Both the position numbers and the translations under genes were made by a program. A DNA stretch of 64,000 nt from an uncultured Oscillospiraceae bacterium. Lineage in GTDB: Bacteria > Bacillota > Clostridia > Oscillospirales > Oscillospiraceae. The notes beneath the pieces are model-generated. The model saw only the letters and a list, made by a program, of their open reading frames with translations, had not been told where the DNA came from and did no database searches. The stretch is from assembly GCA_910587645.1 (NCBI GenBank), contig CAJUNA010000024.1:29948-93947 (forward strand). The letters run 5' to 3'. Of this stretch, positions 23,363 to 31,706 are shown in pieces (position 1 is the stretch's first letter; each line of letters starts with the position of its first letter).

Positions 23363-24532
23363 TCAGGTTTTCCGCAGCCAATCCGGCCTTGTCCTGCTGC
23401 GTACGCCGGAGATGATGCCCATAGCGGCATAAAGGGAGACGATAGAGCTTCCTCCATAACTGAAAAACGGGAGCGTCAGCCCGATTACCGGCATGACAAA
23501 CAGGCACATGCCAATATTTTCCACCGTCTGGAAGATCAGCATAGAACCGAACCCGATGCAGATCAAGGCATCCATGCTGCTTTTGGCCAGCCGCGCGGTC
23601 TGAAAGCACCGGTAGACCAGCAGGAACTCCAGCACAATGACCACCAGGCAGCCCACGAACCCCAGCTCCTCGCCGCAGACGCAGAAAATGAAGTCCGTTT
23701 GCCGTGCCGGGAGGCTTCCCTTCGCCCCCTGAGTCTGGATCCCTTGAAAAAGCCCCTGGCCAAACAGGCCGCCGCTGCCCAGGGCCAGCAGGCCCCGCCG
23801 CTGCTGCCAGCCCACGTCTCCGGCGTTGATGTAGCTGTGGTCAAAAACCACATGAAACCGGTCTACCCAGTACTGGGGGAGTTTCTCAAACACCGCCAGC
23901 AGGCCAACGCCTACCCCCAGCGTACCGAAGCCAAGGGCGAACCAATACCACGCCAGCCCTGCCGCCAGCGCCATCCCAGCGTACATCACCAGATATACCA
24001 GGCCGCTGCCCGCATCCTTGGAGAAAAAATAAATCCAGACGAACATCAGCCCCGCGTGGGCCGCAGGGAAGAGCAGGGAACCGAGCCCCTTCATCCGCCG
24101 GTTTTCCCGAAACCAGGCCAACTGCTTCGCCAGCAGGACGGTGTAGGTCAGCTTCACCACCTCTGAAGGCTGGATGCTGAAGGGGATGCCAGGAAATTTA
24201 AGCCATGCCCGGTTGCCGGTGCCATCGTCCACGCCAAAGAACCGCAGCAGCGCAATAAATCCCAATCCAAAGAGGAAAAACAGGTGCCATTTTTCCGAAA
24301 AATGCTCCATATCAATGTTGGAAAAGATAAAATAAGCTCCAATACCGATCACAGCCCCGCCCCCCTGGGTAATGATCCGCCGCAGTTGGGTGGAGGGGGC
24401 CAGATAGTTGGTGGCGCTGGTAATTAGAACCAGTCCGAGAGCTGTACACACGATGCACAGCCCCAGTAGCTTCATATCAGCCCGCCGGACGATGTCCTGG
24501 ACGGATTGCAGCATTCGTTTGAAAATGGTCAC
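23363..24532 (-). CDS. rodA: RodA/FtsW/SpoVE-family peptidoglycan glycosyltransferase
   Basis: The 389-residue polytopic protein has about ten membrane segments and the SEDS signatures: FSIQPSEVVKLTYTVLLAK (near 119), GSGLVYLVMY near 174, LALGSGGLFGQGL near 253, and GLTLPFFSYGGSS near 363. It polymerises lipid II glycan strands. The start is GTG 24532, preceded by GGAGG. No partner penicillin-binding protein gene is adjacent. RodA is preferred over FtsW by general resemblance, but SpoVE cannot be excluded. Confidence 0.88.
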   Translation of the reverse strand: MTIFKRMLQSVQDIVRRADMKLLGLCIVCTALGLVLITSATNYLAPSTQLRRIITQGGGAVIGIGAYFIFSNIDMEHFSEKWHLFFLFGLGFIALLRFFGVDDGTGNRAWLKFPGIPFSIQPSEVVKLTYTVLLAKQLAWFRENRRMKGLGSLLFPAAHAGLMFVWIYFFSKDAGSGLVYLVMYAGMALAAGLAWYWFALGFGTLGVGVGLLAVFEKLPQYWVDRFHVVFDHSYINAGDVGWQQRRGLLALGSGGLFGQGLFQGIQTQGAKGSLPARQTDFIFCVCGEELGFVGCLVVIVLEFLLVYRCFQTARLAKSSMDALICIGFGSMLIFQTVENIGMCLFVMPVIGLTLPFFSYGGSSIVSLYAAMGIISGVRSRTRPDWLRKT

Positions 24533-24644
24533 AAATTTTCCTCCAGAGAAAAGATCGCTGTTAGTTTACCACATCACGAAACTTCTGTAAACCATTTTTC
24601 CAGCAAAAATCCCGCTGCGTATAAGGGGCAGTGACGCGTTCTGA

Positions 24645-24714
24645 CGTTGGTTTTCTTCTGCTCCTGCTCATAGTCGCGGGACAGCTTGCCCGATATATTG
24701 TCCTCATATAAATT
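24645..24714 (-). pseudogene. fragment of a large serine recombinase
   Basis: About 23 codons match the coiled-coil region of clostridial large serine recombinases (LYEDNISGKLS then RDYEQEQ); the residues usually found between these pieces (DERF-type) are absent. No catalytic domain is present. This is inference from a short motif. Confidence 0.4.
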
Positions 24715-24943
24715 AGGATAACTTTTTGTTGGGATAATTGCGTTGGATAATCCAATGCAGGCTTTTCCAACATAGGGAAATCCAAGATAGGTAGCTTATG
24801 CTCACCCATAATCACAATTTTGTTACACAGTAGAAAGGCATTTTTTGGGGGGGAAGGTATAAATCCCTTACCGCGCGGAAAACGCACCCGCAAAGCCGCC
24901 TGTACCAATGCTTTTTCATCCCATACTGCGTAACAAAGGGGAT

Positions 24944-24987
24944 AAAAAAAGCGGGCAAGAAACGCTTTGTTTCCTACCCGCCTTTTT
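24944..24987. terminator. bidirectional terminator after the MATE gene
   Basis: GCGGGCAAGAAAC (from 24951) pairs imperfectly with GTTTCCTACCCGC (to 24981); seven T residues follow on the minus strand and five on the plus strand. Confidence 0.75.
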
Positions 24988-25022
24988 CTGCACCCCGTAT
25001 GGCAGCTACCCTTCCAGCACTT

Positions 25023-26441
25023 TTATTTCGCTTTTTCCGGCGGCAGGTCATCCGGCCGCATGCCATGGATACCGCATTTGGCGTAAGCCCGTTTCCGGAT
25101 ATAGAAGAAAAACGCGATATGGACGGCGGCGGTAATTGTCCAGCTCACGGGGTAAGACAGATACAGCATTTGCGGCGTGTGGTACACCTGGAAGATGGTA
25201 GCCACCCACAGCAGCCTGACGCCGCAGGCCCCCACCATAGACACAATCATCGGCACCACGGAATACCCCAGCCCCCGCAGCGCGCCCACCATCACGTCCA
25301 TCACGCCGCACAGGCAGTACAGGCTGCACACATATTTCAGCCGCAGCATTGCTTGGGCAATCACATCTTCCTCGCCGGGGGCGTAAATGGAAGCCAGCGG
25401 ATGCCCAAAAAACACCGCCAGGTTCCCCAGCACCAGCCCAAAGGCCACGGCGTAAATCTGACAGAGAAACAAAGAGCGGTCCACCCGCCTGCACTCCCCC
25501 GCGCCATAGTTCTGACTGGTAAAGGTCAGGTCGGTCTGGTAAAAGGAGTTCATAGACACATATACAAACCCCTCGATATTCGCGGACGCGGAGGATCCAG
25601 CGATGGTAGCTGTAGAGCCGAAAGAGTTGATGGAGGACTGAATGACCACGTTGGACAGGGAAAACACAATCCCCTGGAAACCGGCGGGCAAGCCCACCTG
25701 CAAGATCCGCTTCACCACCCGTTTGTCCATCCGCAGCGCCCTCAGATCCAGATGCAGCACCCCCTGGTCCTTCATCAGGCAGCCCAGTACCAGCGCGGCA
25801 GAGACCACCTGGGAGATGATGGTCGCCAGCGCAACCCCCGCCACACTCATCTGAAATACAATGACGAACAGCAGGTTCAGTGCCACATTGGTAACCCCGG
25901 CGATGGCCAGGAAATACAGCGGCCGCCGTGTGTCCCCCTGCGCGCGCAGGATCGCCGCGCCGAAGTTATAGAGCATATTGGCCGGCATCCCGGCAAAATA
26001 AATCCGCAGGTAAACCGTTGCCAGGTCAATGACATCCGGCGCGGAAGCGGTCCACACCAATAGCTGCCGCGCCAGCGTCACCCCGATCACCGTCAGCAGC
26101 GCGCCGCTGATGACCGCGATTGCGATGGCGGTGTGTACGCTGCTGCGCACATCCTCTTCCCGGCCCGCACCCAGATCCCGGGCCACCACCACGTTGGTGC
26201 CCACGGAGAACCCCACAAACAGGTTCACCAGCAGGTTAATCAACGCGCTGGTGGATCCCACCGCCGCCAGGGCTTCCTTTCCCGCGCAGCGCCCCACCAC
26301 CACCACATCGGCGGCGTTAAACAAGAGCTGCAACAAGCTGGAGAGCATCAATGGCAGGGCAAACAGCAGGATTTTCCCTGCCAGGGGGCCGTGTACCATA
26401 TCAATCTGGTATCCCGCCTGTTTCTGTTTTTGCGTTCCCAT
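25023..26441 (-). CDS. MATE-family multidrug/sodium antiporter (1)
   Basis: The 472-residue protein has twelve membrane helices in two MatE halves, with LLQLLFNAADVVVVGRCAG in the first and VGLPAGFQGIVFSLSNVVIQ in the second. It would export cationic compounds in exchange for Na+ or H+. The ATG at 26441, after AAAGAGGT, is preferred over one at 26465. It diverges from the gntR-ABC operon. It is one of four MATE genes in the window. Confidence 0.88.
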   Translation of the reverse strand: MGTQKQKQAGYQIDMVHGPLAGKILLFALPLMLSSLLQLLFNAADVVVVGRCAGKEALAAVGSTSALINLLVNLFVGFSVGTNVVVARDLGAGREEDVRSSVHTAIAIAVISGALLTVIGVTLARQLLVWTASAPDVIDLATVYLRIYFAGMPANMLYNFGAAILRAQGDTRRPLYFLAIAGVTNVALNLLFVIVFQMSVAGVALATIISQVVSAALVLGCLMKDQGVLHLDLRALRMDKRVVKRILQVGLPAGFQGIVFSLSNVVIQSSINSFGSTATIAGSSASANIEGFVYVSMNSFYQTDLTFTSQNYGAGECRRVDRSLFLCQIYAVAFGLVLGNLAVFFGHPLASIYAPGEEDVIAQAMLRLKYVCSLYCLCGVMDVMVGALRGLGYSVVPMIVSMVGACGVRLLWVATIFQVYHTPQMLYLSYPVSWTITAAVHIAFFFYIRKRAYAKCGIHGMRPDDLPPEKAK

Positions 26442-26610
26442 AGACAGACCTCTTTCTTCCCCCAACGGGGGTCGTAATCGGCATTAAGCCAATTATGCCA
26501 TAAACCACCGGAAAGGACAACCCCCAAACCGGGAAAAATGGGCCAAAAACGAACCATATTTCCTCCGGCCCTTTGTCGAAAGTTTTCGGGGAAAATTTTC
26601 ACGCCCCCTC

Positions 26611-26638
26611 TTGACAAACTGTCTATACTGTGTATACT
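26611..26638 (+). promoter_or_regulatory. promoter of the gntR-ABC operon
   Basis: TTGACA at 26611-26616 and TATACT at 26633-26638 with a 16-base spacer. Confidence 0.7.
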
Positions 26639-26649
26639 GTTTATATACA
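26631..26649 (+). promoter_or_regulatory. putative GntR (YtrA-type) operator
   Basis: TGTATA (26631-26636) and TATACA (26644-26649) form an inverted repeat that overlaps the -10 box. The GTATAC-like arms resemble operators known for YtrA-subfamily GntR regulators, which suggests self-repression by the first gene. Confidence 0.55.
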
Positions 26650-26668
26650 GATGAACAGAGGTGCACAC

Positions 26669-27043
26669 ATGGACATCATCATCAGCAACTCCGGCGGACA
26701 GCCCATCTACGAACAGATCTGCCGCCAGATCAAGGGGGCCATCGCCACCGGGAAGCTCCCCCCCGGCGAACCCCTGCCCTCTATCCGCAGCCTAGCCCGG
26801 GATTTGCGTATCAGCGTGATTACCACCAAGCGGGCCTACGAGGAACTGGAGCGGGATGGCTTCATCCAAACGGTGGCGGGAAAGGGCAGCTTCGTAGCCC
26901 AGCAAGACCTGGAGCTGGCTAAGGAGAGCAGCCTTCGTGAGATTGAGGAGCATCTCACCGCCGCCTTGGAGCTGTCGCGGCAGATCGGAATGCCGCTGGA
27001 GGAACTGAATTCTATACTTAATGTATTATCAGAGGAGGAATAA
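26669..27043 (+). CDS. GntR-family repressor, YtrA subfamily
   Basis: The 124-residue protein has an N-terminal winged helix (PIYEQICRQIKGAIATGKL, then LPSIRSLARDLRISVITTKRA) and a short C-terminal helical tail instead of a ligand-binding domain, as in YtrA. These proteins usually repress ABC transporter operons that respond to cell-envelope antibiotics or toxic cations. The ATG at 26669 follows AGAGGTG. The ABC transporter gene begins five bases after its stop. Confidence 0.9.
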   Translation: MDIIISNSGGQPIYEQICRQIKGAIATGKLPPGEPLPSIRSLARDLRISVITTKRAYEELERDGFIQTVAGKGSFVAQQDLELAKESSLREIEEHLTAALELSRQIGMPLEELNSILNVLSEEE

Positions 27044-27048
27044 ACGAA

Positions 27049-27894
27049 ATGGAAACAAACGCCATTGAGATCAGGGGCCTAACCAAGCGTTATAAGGATT
27101 TCGCCCTGGAAGATTTAAACCTGAGCCTGCCTGCCGGCTGCGTCCTGGGCCTGGTGGGCGAAAACGGCGCCGGCAAGAGCACCACCATCCGCCTTATCAT
27201 GGACGCCCTGGAGCGGGACAGCGGCACGGTGAAGGTTCTGGGCGTAGACAACCAAAGCCAGGCGTTCCTGGATGTAAAGGGGGAGATCGGCGTAGTATTG
27301 GACGAAACCTACGTGCCGGAGGTTATCACCGCCAAGCAGATGGGAAAGATCATGGCCGGGACCTTCAAAAACTGGGATCAGGCAGCCTACGACGGCTGGC
27401 TGGAGCGGTTCAGGCTCCCCCGGGACAAAAAATTCAAGGACTACTCCCGCGGCATGACCATGAAGCTGGGCATTGCCGCCGCCCTGAGCCACCATGCAAA
27501 GCTCCTGCTGCTGGACGAAGCCACCGGCGGCCTGGATCCCATGGTCCGTGAGGAGCTCTTGGAGGTATTCGCGGACTTCGCCGCCCAGGACGGCCACGCG
27601 GTGCTATTGTCCAGCCACATTGTCAGCGACCTGGAACGTATCTGTGACTACATCGCCTTTCTCCACAAAGGCCGCCTGTTGCTCTGCGAGGAAAAGGACG
27701 TCCTGCTGGACCGCTACGGCGTCCTGAAATGCACCCGGGAACAGCTCGCCAACATCCCCCAGGAGGCCATTCATGGCAAGCGGGTAGGGAACTACGGCGT
27801 AGAAGCACTGGTAGAGCGGGGGTTCATGCCCCGGGACGCGGTGGTGGACCGCGCAAACCTGGAAGATATCATTCTCTATCTGTCGAAGGAATAA
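27049..27894 (+). CDS. ABC transporter ATP-binding protein
   Basis: The 281-residue ATPase has Walker A GENGAGKST (near 37), a degenerate signature motif in YSRGMTMKLGIAAAL (near 128), Walker B LLLLDEATGG (near 149) and the switch histidine in LLSSHIVSD (near 185). It belongs to the BcrA/YtrB-type exporters found next to YtrA regulators. It is followed by two membrane proteins that would be its permease partners. Confidence 0.92.
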   Translation: METNAIEIRGLTKRYKDFALEDLNLSLPAGCVLGLVGENGAGKSTTIRLIMDALERDSGTVKVLGVDNQSQAFLDVKGEIGVVLDETYVPEVITAKQMGKIMAGTFKNWDQAAYDGWLERFRLPRDKKFKDYSRGMTMKLGIAAALSHHAKLLLLDEATGGLDPMVREELLEVFADFAAQDGHAVLLSSHIVSDLERICDYIAFLHKGRLLLCEEKDVLLDRYGVLKCTREQLANIPQEAIHGKRVGNYGVEALVERGFMPRDAVVDRANLEDIILYLSKE

Positions 27895-27906
27895 GGAGGA
27901 AAAAAC

Positions 27907-28542
27907 ATGACCGGTTTACTAAAAAAAGACCTGTTTGTAGCGGACAAAACCAGCCGCCTGCTGCTGGTGTTAGCCCTGCTGTTCAGCCTGATCCCCCGTT
28001 TTGAAACGCTGGGCAATACCTATGCCATGATGCTGGCTTTCATGCTGCCGCTAAGTTCCATCGCCTACGATGAGAAATGCAAATGGGACCGCTACGCTTC
28101 CATGCTGCCCTACCGCGCCAGCCAGATCGTATGGAGCAAATACCTGCTGAGCTACCTCTATACGCTGCTGGGGGAAGCCATCATTTTCCTCAGCCCGCTG
28201 CTCCGCCAGATGTTCACGCGCGCCGCTGTGGACTGGCCTGGGGTATTCCAGATGAACGCCATGCTGGCCATCGTCATGGTACTGATCGTCTCCCTGGGCC
28301 TGCCGGCCCTGTACCGTTTCGGCGCCGAGAAAGGGCGGCTGGTGATGTTGCTGCTCCTGGCCATCGGCACAGGAACTGCGGTAGCCGTTACTAAGGCGGT
28401 GATTGGTGATCTCAGGATCACCATGCCGCCCGTCCCCGTCCTGCTCGCCGCGTCTGTGCCAGCGGCAGCCGCCGTAACATATTTCTCCTTCCGCCTAAGC
28501 GTCCACTTCTACAAAAAGCGCCAAAACGGAGCCTATCATTAA
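27907..28542 (+). CDS. ABC-2 type permease subunit (1)
   Basis: The 211-residue protein has about six membrane helices and the sequence FMLPLSSIAYDEKCKWDRYASMLPYRASQIV, which is characteristic of the ABC-2-like permeases (DUF6449/ABC2_membrane_5 type) encoded beside YtrA regulators. It starts 12 bases after the ATPase gene behind AAGGAGG. It resembles the following gene, so the pair probably forms a heterodimer. Confidence 0.82.
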   Translation: MTGLLKKDLFVADKTSRLLLVLALLFSLIPRFETLGNTYAMMLAFMLPLSSIAYDEKCKWDRYASMLPYRASQIVWSKYLLSYLYTLLGEAIIFLSPLLRQMFTRAAVDWPGVFQMNAMLAIVMVLIVSLGLPALYRFGAEKGRLVMLLLLAIGTGTAVAVTKAVIGDLRITMPPVPVLLAASVPAAAAVTYFSFRLSVHFYKKRQNGAYH

Positions 28543-28573
28543 CCCGGAAGCCAACAGAGAGGAGAGGAACCCT

Positions 28574-29206
28574 ATGCTGTCTCTTCTGCGAAAAGACTGG
28601 TACACCGTGCGGGGCCAGGTCATCTTTTACACCATCATGTGGGCGGCCTTAGCAGGCATGCTTGCCTGGGTTCCAGAGAAGCACCCCACAGTAAGCACCC
28701 TTATCCCCCTGCTGTCAGCCAACCTGGTGGTGCTCACCATTGACGCGGACGAACGCTGGCGCTGGGACCGCTTCGCCGCCATGTCACCCCTGCGCCCCTG
28801 GCAGATCGTGCTGGCAAAATACGTGCTTGCATACAGCGTCCTGGCATTGATCGTTGCCACAGGCCTTCTGGCAGGCTGGGTCAGCACCCTTGGGAAAGGC
28901 GGGCAGCCAATGTGGTGGGACGCATCGCTGGTCCTGCTGGAGCTTACCACCTGGCTGCCCCTGCGCTACCGGTTTGAGCGGGGAAAGTCCGCCATTTTCC
29001 TAATACTTATCTGGGGGGGCATCGCGGCGCTGCTGCTGAACCCATGGGGGCTGGCCATCGCGGACATCCTCTCCGGCTGGATGGATACCATCCCCCGCCC
29101 ACTCCTGCGTCTAGGCGCCGGGGCATTCCTGCTCGTCCTGAACATCGGCTCCATCCCCCTCTCCATCCGCTTCTATACCCGCCGCCAGCGCGGATGGTAC
29201 GATTGA
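28574..29206 (+). CDS. ABC-2 type permease subunit (2)
   Basis: The 210-residue membrane protein is a paralogue of the preceding gene: it shares the LRKDWYTVRGQ start, a TIDADERWRWDRFAAMSPLRP motif matching the EKCKWDRYASMLPYR segment, and the same six-helix layout. It completes the gntR-ATPase-permease-permease operon. The arrangement suggests a tandem gene duplication. Confidence 0.82.
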   Translation: MLSLLRKDWYTVRGQVIFYTIMWAALAGMLAWVPEKHPTVSTLIPLLSANLVVLTIDADERWRWDRFAAMSPLRPWQIVLAKYVLAYSVLALIVATGLLAGWVSTLGKGGQPMWWDASLVLLELTTWLPLRYRFERGKSAIFLILIWGGIAALLLNPWGLAIADILSGWMDTIPRPLLRLGAGAFLLVLNIGSIPLSIRFYTRRQRGWYD

Positions 29207-29260
29207 CGGAAAAGCGCAGGATACCGGCCTAAAACCGCCAAAAAACTGGTTAATTCTATG

Positions 29261-29289
29261 TTGACATAAAAATTCATCCATGATACCAT
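29261..29289 (+). promoter_or_regulatory. promoter of the second MATE gene
   Basis: TTGACA at 29261-29266 and TACCAT at 29284-29289 with a 17-base spacer, immediately before a terminator-like hairpin. Confidence 0.5.
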
Positions 29290-29293
29290 AGGG

Positions 29294-29321
29294 GCGCTGC
29301 TTGCGAAAGCGGCGCTTTTTT
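29294..29321 (+). terminator. terminator between the ABC operon and the second MATE gene
   Basis: GCGCTGCTT (29294-29302) pairs with AAGCGGCGC (29307-29315) around GCGA and is followed by six T. It can end the ABC operon; because the MATE promoter lies just before it, that transcript would begin at or in the hairpin. Confidence 0.75.
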
Positions 29322-29356
29322 ACGGAATTGGGAAAAAGAACAGAAAGAGGGAAACT

Positions 29357-30715
29357 ATGGAAGAGAAAGAACTGCAACCGAAAGAGAACAAAATGGGCGT
29401 GTGGCCCATCAACAAGCTGCTGGTGAGCATGTCGGTGCCCATCATGCTGAGTATGCTGGTTCAAGCCTTATATAATATAGTAGACAGCGTATTCGTCTCC
29501 CGCGTCAGCGAGGACGCGCTTAACGCGGTCAGCCTGGCCTTTCCGGTGCAAAACCTGATGATCGCGGCCGCCACCGGCACCGGAGTGGGCATTAACGCCC
29601 TGCTGAGCAAGAGCCTGGGGGAAAAACGGTTTGACCGCGCCAACCTGACCGCGTCCAACGGCGTATTCCTCGGGATATGCAGCGCGGCGGTATTCGCGGT
29701 ACTGGGCCTGCTTTTCTCCCGGACGTTCTTCCTGGTTCAGACAGATGTAGCGGAGATTGTAGAGGGCGGCACGGAATACGTGCAGATCTGTACCATCTGC
29801 TCCTTTGGCATATTTCTATCCATCAGCGTTGAGCGCCTTCTGCAAGCCACAGGCAAAACCATCTACAGCATGGTCACCCAGATGGTAGGCGCGGTCATCA
29901 ACATCATATTCGACCCAATCTTCATATTTGGCTTTGGCATGGGCGTTGCCGGGGCGGCCTGGGCAACCGTGCTGGGCCAGGTCGTTGGGGCGGCGCTGGG
30001 CATCTACTTCAACGCCACACGGAACACGGAGATCACCCTGACCTTCAAAGGCTTCCGGCCCAACGCCCACATCATTGGCCGGATCTATTCCGTTGGCATC
30101 CCATCCATCATCATGGCGTCCATTGGCTCCGTCATGACCTTTGGCCTGAACAAAATCCTGATTGGCTTTACCACTACGGCCACGGCCATATTCGGCGTCT
30201 ATTTCAAGCTGCAAAGTTTCGTTTTCATGCCGGTATTTGGACTAAACAACGGCATGGTTCCTATTGTCGCTTACAACTTCGGCGCGCAAAAGCCGGAGCG
30301 CATGATCAAAACAGTCAAGCTCGGCGTAGTATACGCCACATCGGTAATGCTGGTGGGCGCCGCTATATTCCAGCTCATTCCCCACTTACTGCTGGGGATG
30401 TTCGAGGCATCGGACTACATGCTGGAAATTGGGATTCCGGCCTTACGGATCATCAGCGTCCATTTCATTCTGGCCGGCTTTGGGATTGTCTGCTCCTCCT
30501 TCTTCCAGGCGTTAGGCCACGGCGTCCTCAGCCTGGTCATTTCCCTGGTCCGCCAATTGATCGTACTTCTCCCCGCGGCGTGGCTGTTAAGCCTGTCCGG
30601 CCAATTAGGCCTGGTGTGGTGGGCCTTCCCCATAGCGGAAGTATTCTCCGTCACTTTAAGTGTAATTTTCCTGATTTACGCCTACCGCAAAGAAGTCAAG
30701 CCCCTACTGGCATAA
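29357..30715 (+). CDS. MATE-family exporter (2)
   Basis: The 452-residue protein has twelve membrane helices and MatE-type sequence (MLVQALYNIVDSVFVSRVSE near 35, GLNKILIGFTTTATAIFGVY near 260). It is of the NorM/DinF-like clostridial group that exports drugs or metabolites. AAAGAGGGAAACT precedes the ATG. It is co-oriented with the ABC operon but has its own promoter. A GC-rich hairpin follows. Confidence 0.88.
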   Translation: MEEKELQPKENKMGVWPINKLLVSMSVPIMLSMLVQALYNIVDSVFVSRVSEDALNAVSLAFPVQNLMIAAATGTGVGINALLSKSLGEKRFDRANLTASNGVFLGICSAAVFAVLGLLFSRTFFLVQTDVAEIVEGGTEYVQICTICSFGIFLSISVERLLQATGKTIYSMVTQMVGAVINIIFDPIFIFGFGMGVAGAAWATVLGQVVGAALGIYFNATRNTEITLTFKGFRPNAHIIGRIYSVGIPSIIMASIGSVMTFGLNKILIGFTTTATAIFGVYFKLQSFVFMPVFGLNNGMVPIVAYNFGAQKPERMIKTVKLGVVYATSVMLVGAAIFQLIPHLLLGMFEASDYMLEIGIPALRIISVHFILAGFGIVCSSFFQALGHGVLSLVISLVRQLIVLLPAAWLLSLSGQLGLVWWAFPIAEVFSVTLSVIFLIYAYRKEVKPLLA

Positions 30716-30720
30716 AGCAA

Positions 30721-30748
30721 GGCCGCCAGCCCATCCCGGCTGGCGGCC
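30721..30748 (+). terminator. GC-rich hairpin after the second MATE gene
   Basis: GGCCGCCAGCC (30721-30731) and GGCTGGCGGCC (30738-30748) form an 11-bp stem; the T content after it is low. Confidence 0.6.
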
Positions 30749-30761
30749 TGTTCAGTTAGTT

Positions 30762-30925
30762 AGAACCTGTATTCATAGGCGTGGGATGCCAGATGGGCGA
30801 GGGATTTTGCCGCCCTGCAAGGCAAAAAATCGCAGGAATACTTTGTGTATTTCAAGATTTTTTAACGCAGCAGGACGGCAATAGACCTGCCCAGACGGCG
30901 TCAAACGCCTGTGAATACAGGTTCT
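30762..30925. repeat. MITE-like element, copy A
   Basis: A 164-bp non-coding element is bounded by 21-bp terminal inverted repeats (AGAACCTGTATTCATAGGCG at the left; the right end reads the same in inverse with one mismatch). Its core at 30818-30868 matches, in inverse and with a single mismatch in 51 bases, the core of the element at 49668-49832, but the terminal repeats of the two differ. Its right end touches the stop codon of nifU (TAA on the minus strand, 30927-30925). Confidence 0.8.
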
Positions 30926-31386
30926 TAATCCTCTGTCTCACCGTGCCCATGCTCATGTCCGCAGCACCCCTCGGCGCCGCATCCATCGCAGGGGTGGTCA
31001 TAGGGGATCCCCTTGCGCTTGTAGTAGTCAGCGACAGCGGCCTTTACCGCCTGTTCCGCCAGCACCGAGCAGTGGACCTTGACCGCAGGCAGCCCATCCA
31101 GGGATTCCACCACAGCCTGATTGGTCAGCTTCAAAGCCTCGCTAAGAGGTTTCCCCTTAATCATATCGGTAGCGATCGAGCTTGTCGCGATGGCAGAAGC
31201 GCAGCCGAAGGTCTGGAACTTCACATCCTCAATTATCTCCTGGTCGCTGATTTTAAGATACATCCGCATAATATCACCGCACTTCGCGTTACCGACCTCA
31301 CCAACGCCGTTAGCGTCCTCCAGGACGCCGACATTGTGGGGATGGGCAAAGTGTTCCATTACTTTTTCACTGTATTCCATAGCCAT
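30925..31386 (-). CDS. nifU: Fe-S cluster scaffold NifU/IscU-like protein
   Basis: The 153-residue scaffold assembles Fe-S clusters with sulfur from the neighbouring NifS. The three cluster cysteines are at 36 (NAKCGD), 62 (FGCASA) and 106 (VHCSVLAE). Beyond the usual core it has a C-terminal tail rich in cysteine and histidine (CDGCGAEGCCGHEHGHG), common in clostridial NifU-like proteins. Its stop codon abuts a MITE-like repeat. It is separated from nifS by 320 bases but has the same direction. Confidence 0.92.
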   Translation of the reverse strand: MAMEYSEKVMEHFAHPHNVGVLEDANGVGEVGNAKCGDIMRMYLKISDQEIIEDVKFQTFGCASAIATSSIATDMIKGKPLSEALKLTNQAVVESLDGLPAVKVHCSVLAEQAVKAAVADYYKRKGIPYDHPCDGCGAEGCCGHEHGHGETED

Positions 31387-31706
31387 GGCAGTTTTTCCTT
31401 TCTATCAACAGAAATATTTTCTTTGCCGCCCCTGGCGGCAGGGGGCCGTTCCTTCAAAAAGCCGCCCCAGGCCCTGCGCCTGCTCCTGAAGCGCAAGCTA
31501 TCCAATTTCTATCCTGGAAAAATTTTTTCAAAAATTTTTCCCCAAGTTGCATAAAAGCGTGCAACTTTCCCCTGTTTGCAGCCTAAGGTTGTAGCGAGCG
31601 TCACCTACCGGAACTTCGCGCGTTCAAACAAAAACGCTCAACAGGACTGATCCTCCTGGAAAAACCCCTCGCGCCGGTTGCAAACGGAGGCACCTTGACA
31701 ATAGAA
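31387..31706. other. 320-base nifS-nifU gap with inverted repeats
   Basis: No gene is visible. A perfect 12-bp inverted repeat (GGAAAAATTTTT at 31516-31527 and its inverse at 31530-31541) and a second small hairpin (GTTGCA at 31546 and TGCAAC to 31565) lie in the middle. They may stop or slow transcription between nifS and nifU. Confidence 0.5.

Larger units (their letters stand above)
24533..25022. other. 490-base gap with a recombinase relic and a terminator
   Basis: No intact gene is visible. On the minus strand from about 24714 to 24645 the reading NLYEDNISGKLSRDYEQEQ resembles the LYEDN-SGK-S...YEQEQ segment of large Tn4451/TnpX-type serine recombinases, with an apparent short deletion inside, so this is probably a mobile-element remnant. 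The longer reading frame around it (24561-24908) is not protein-like. Confidence 0.45.

Noticed and set aside
24561..24908. 115-codon open frame on the minus strand in the rodA-MATE gap
   Set aside because: It has no ribosome binding site or family resemblance and lies in another frame from the recombinase-like fragment.
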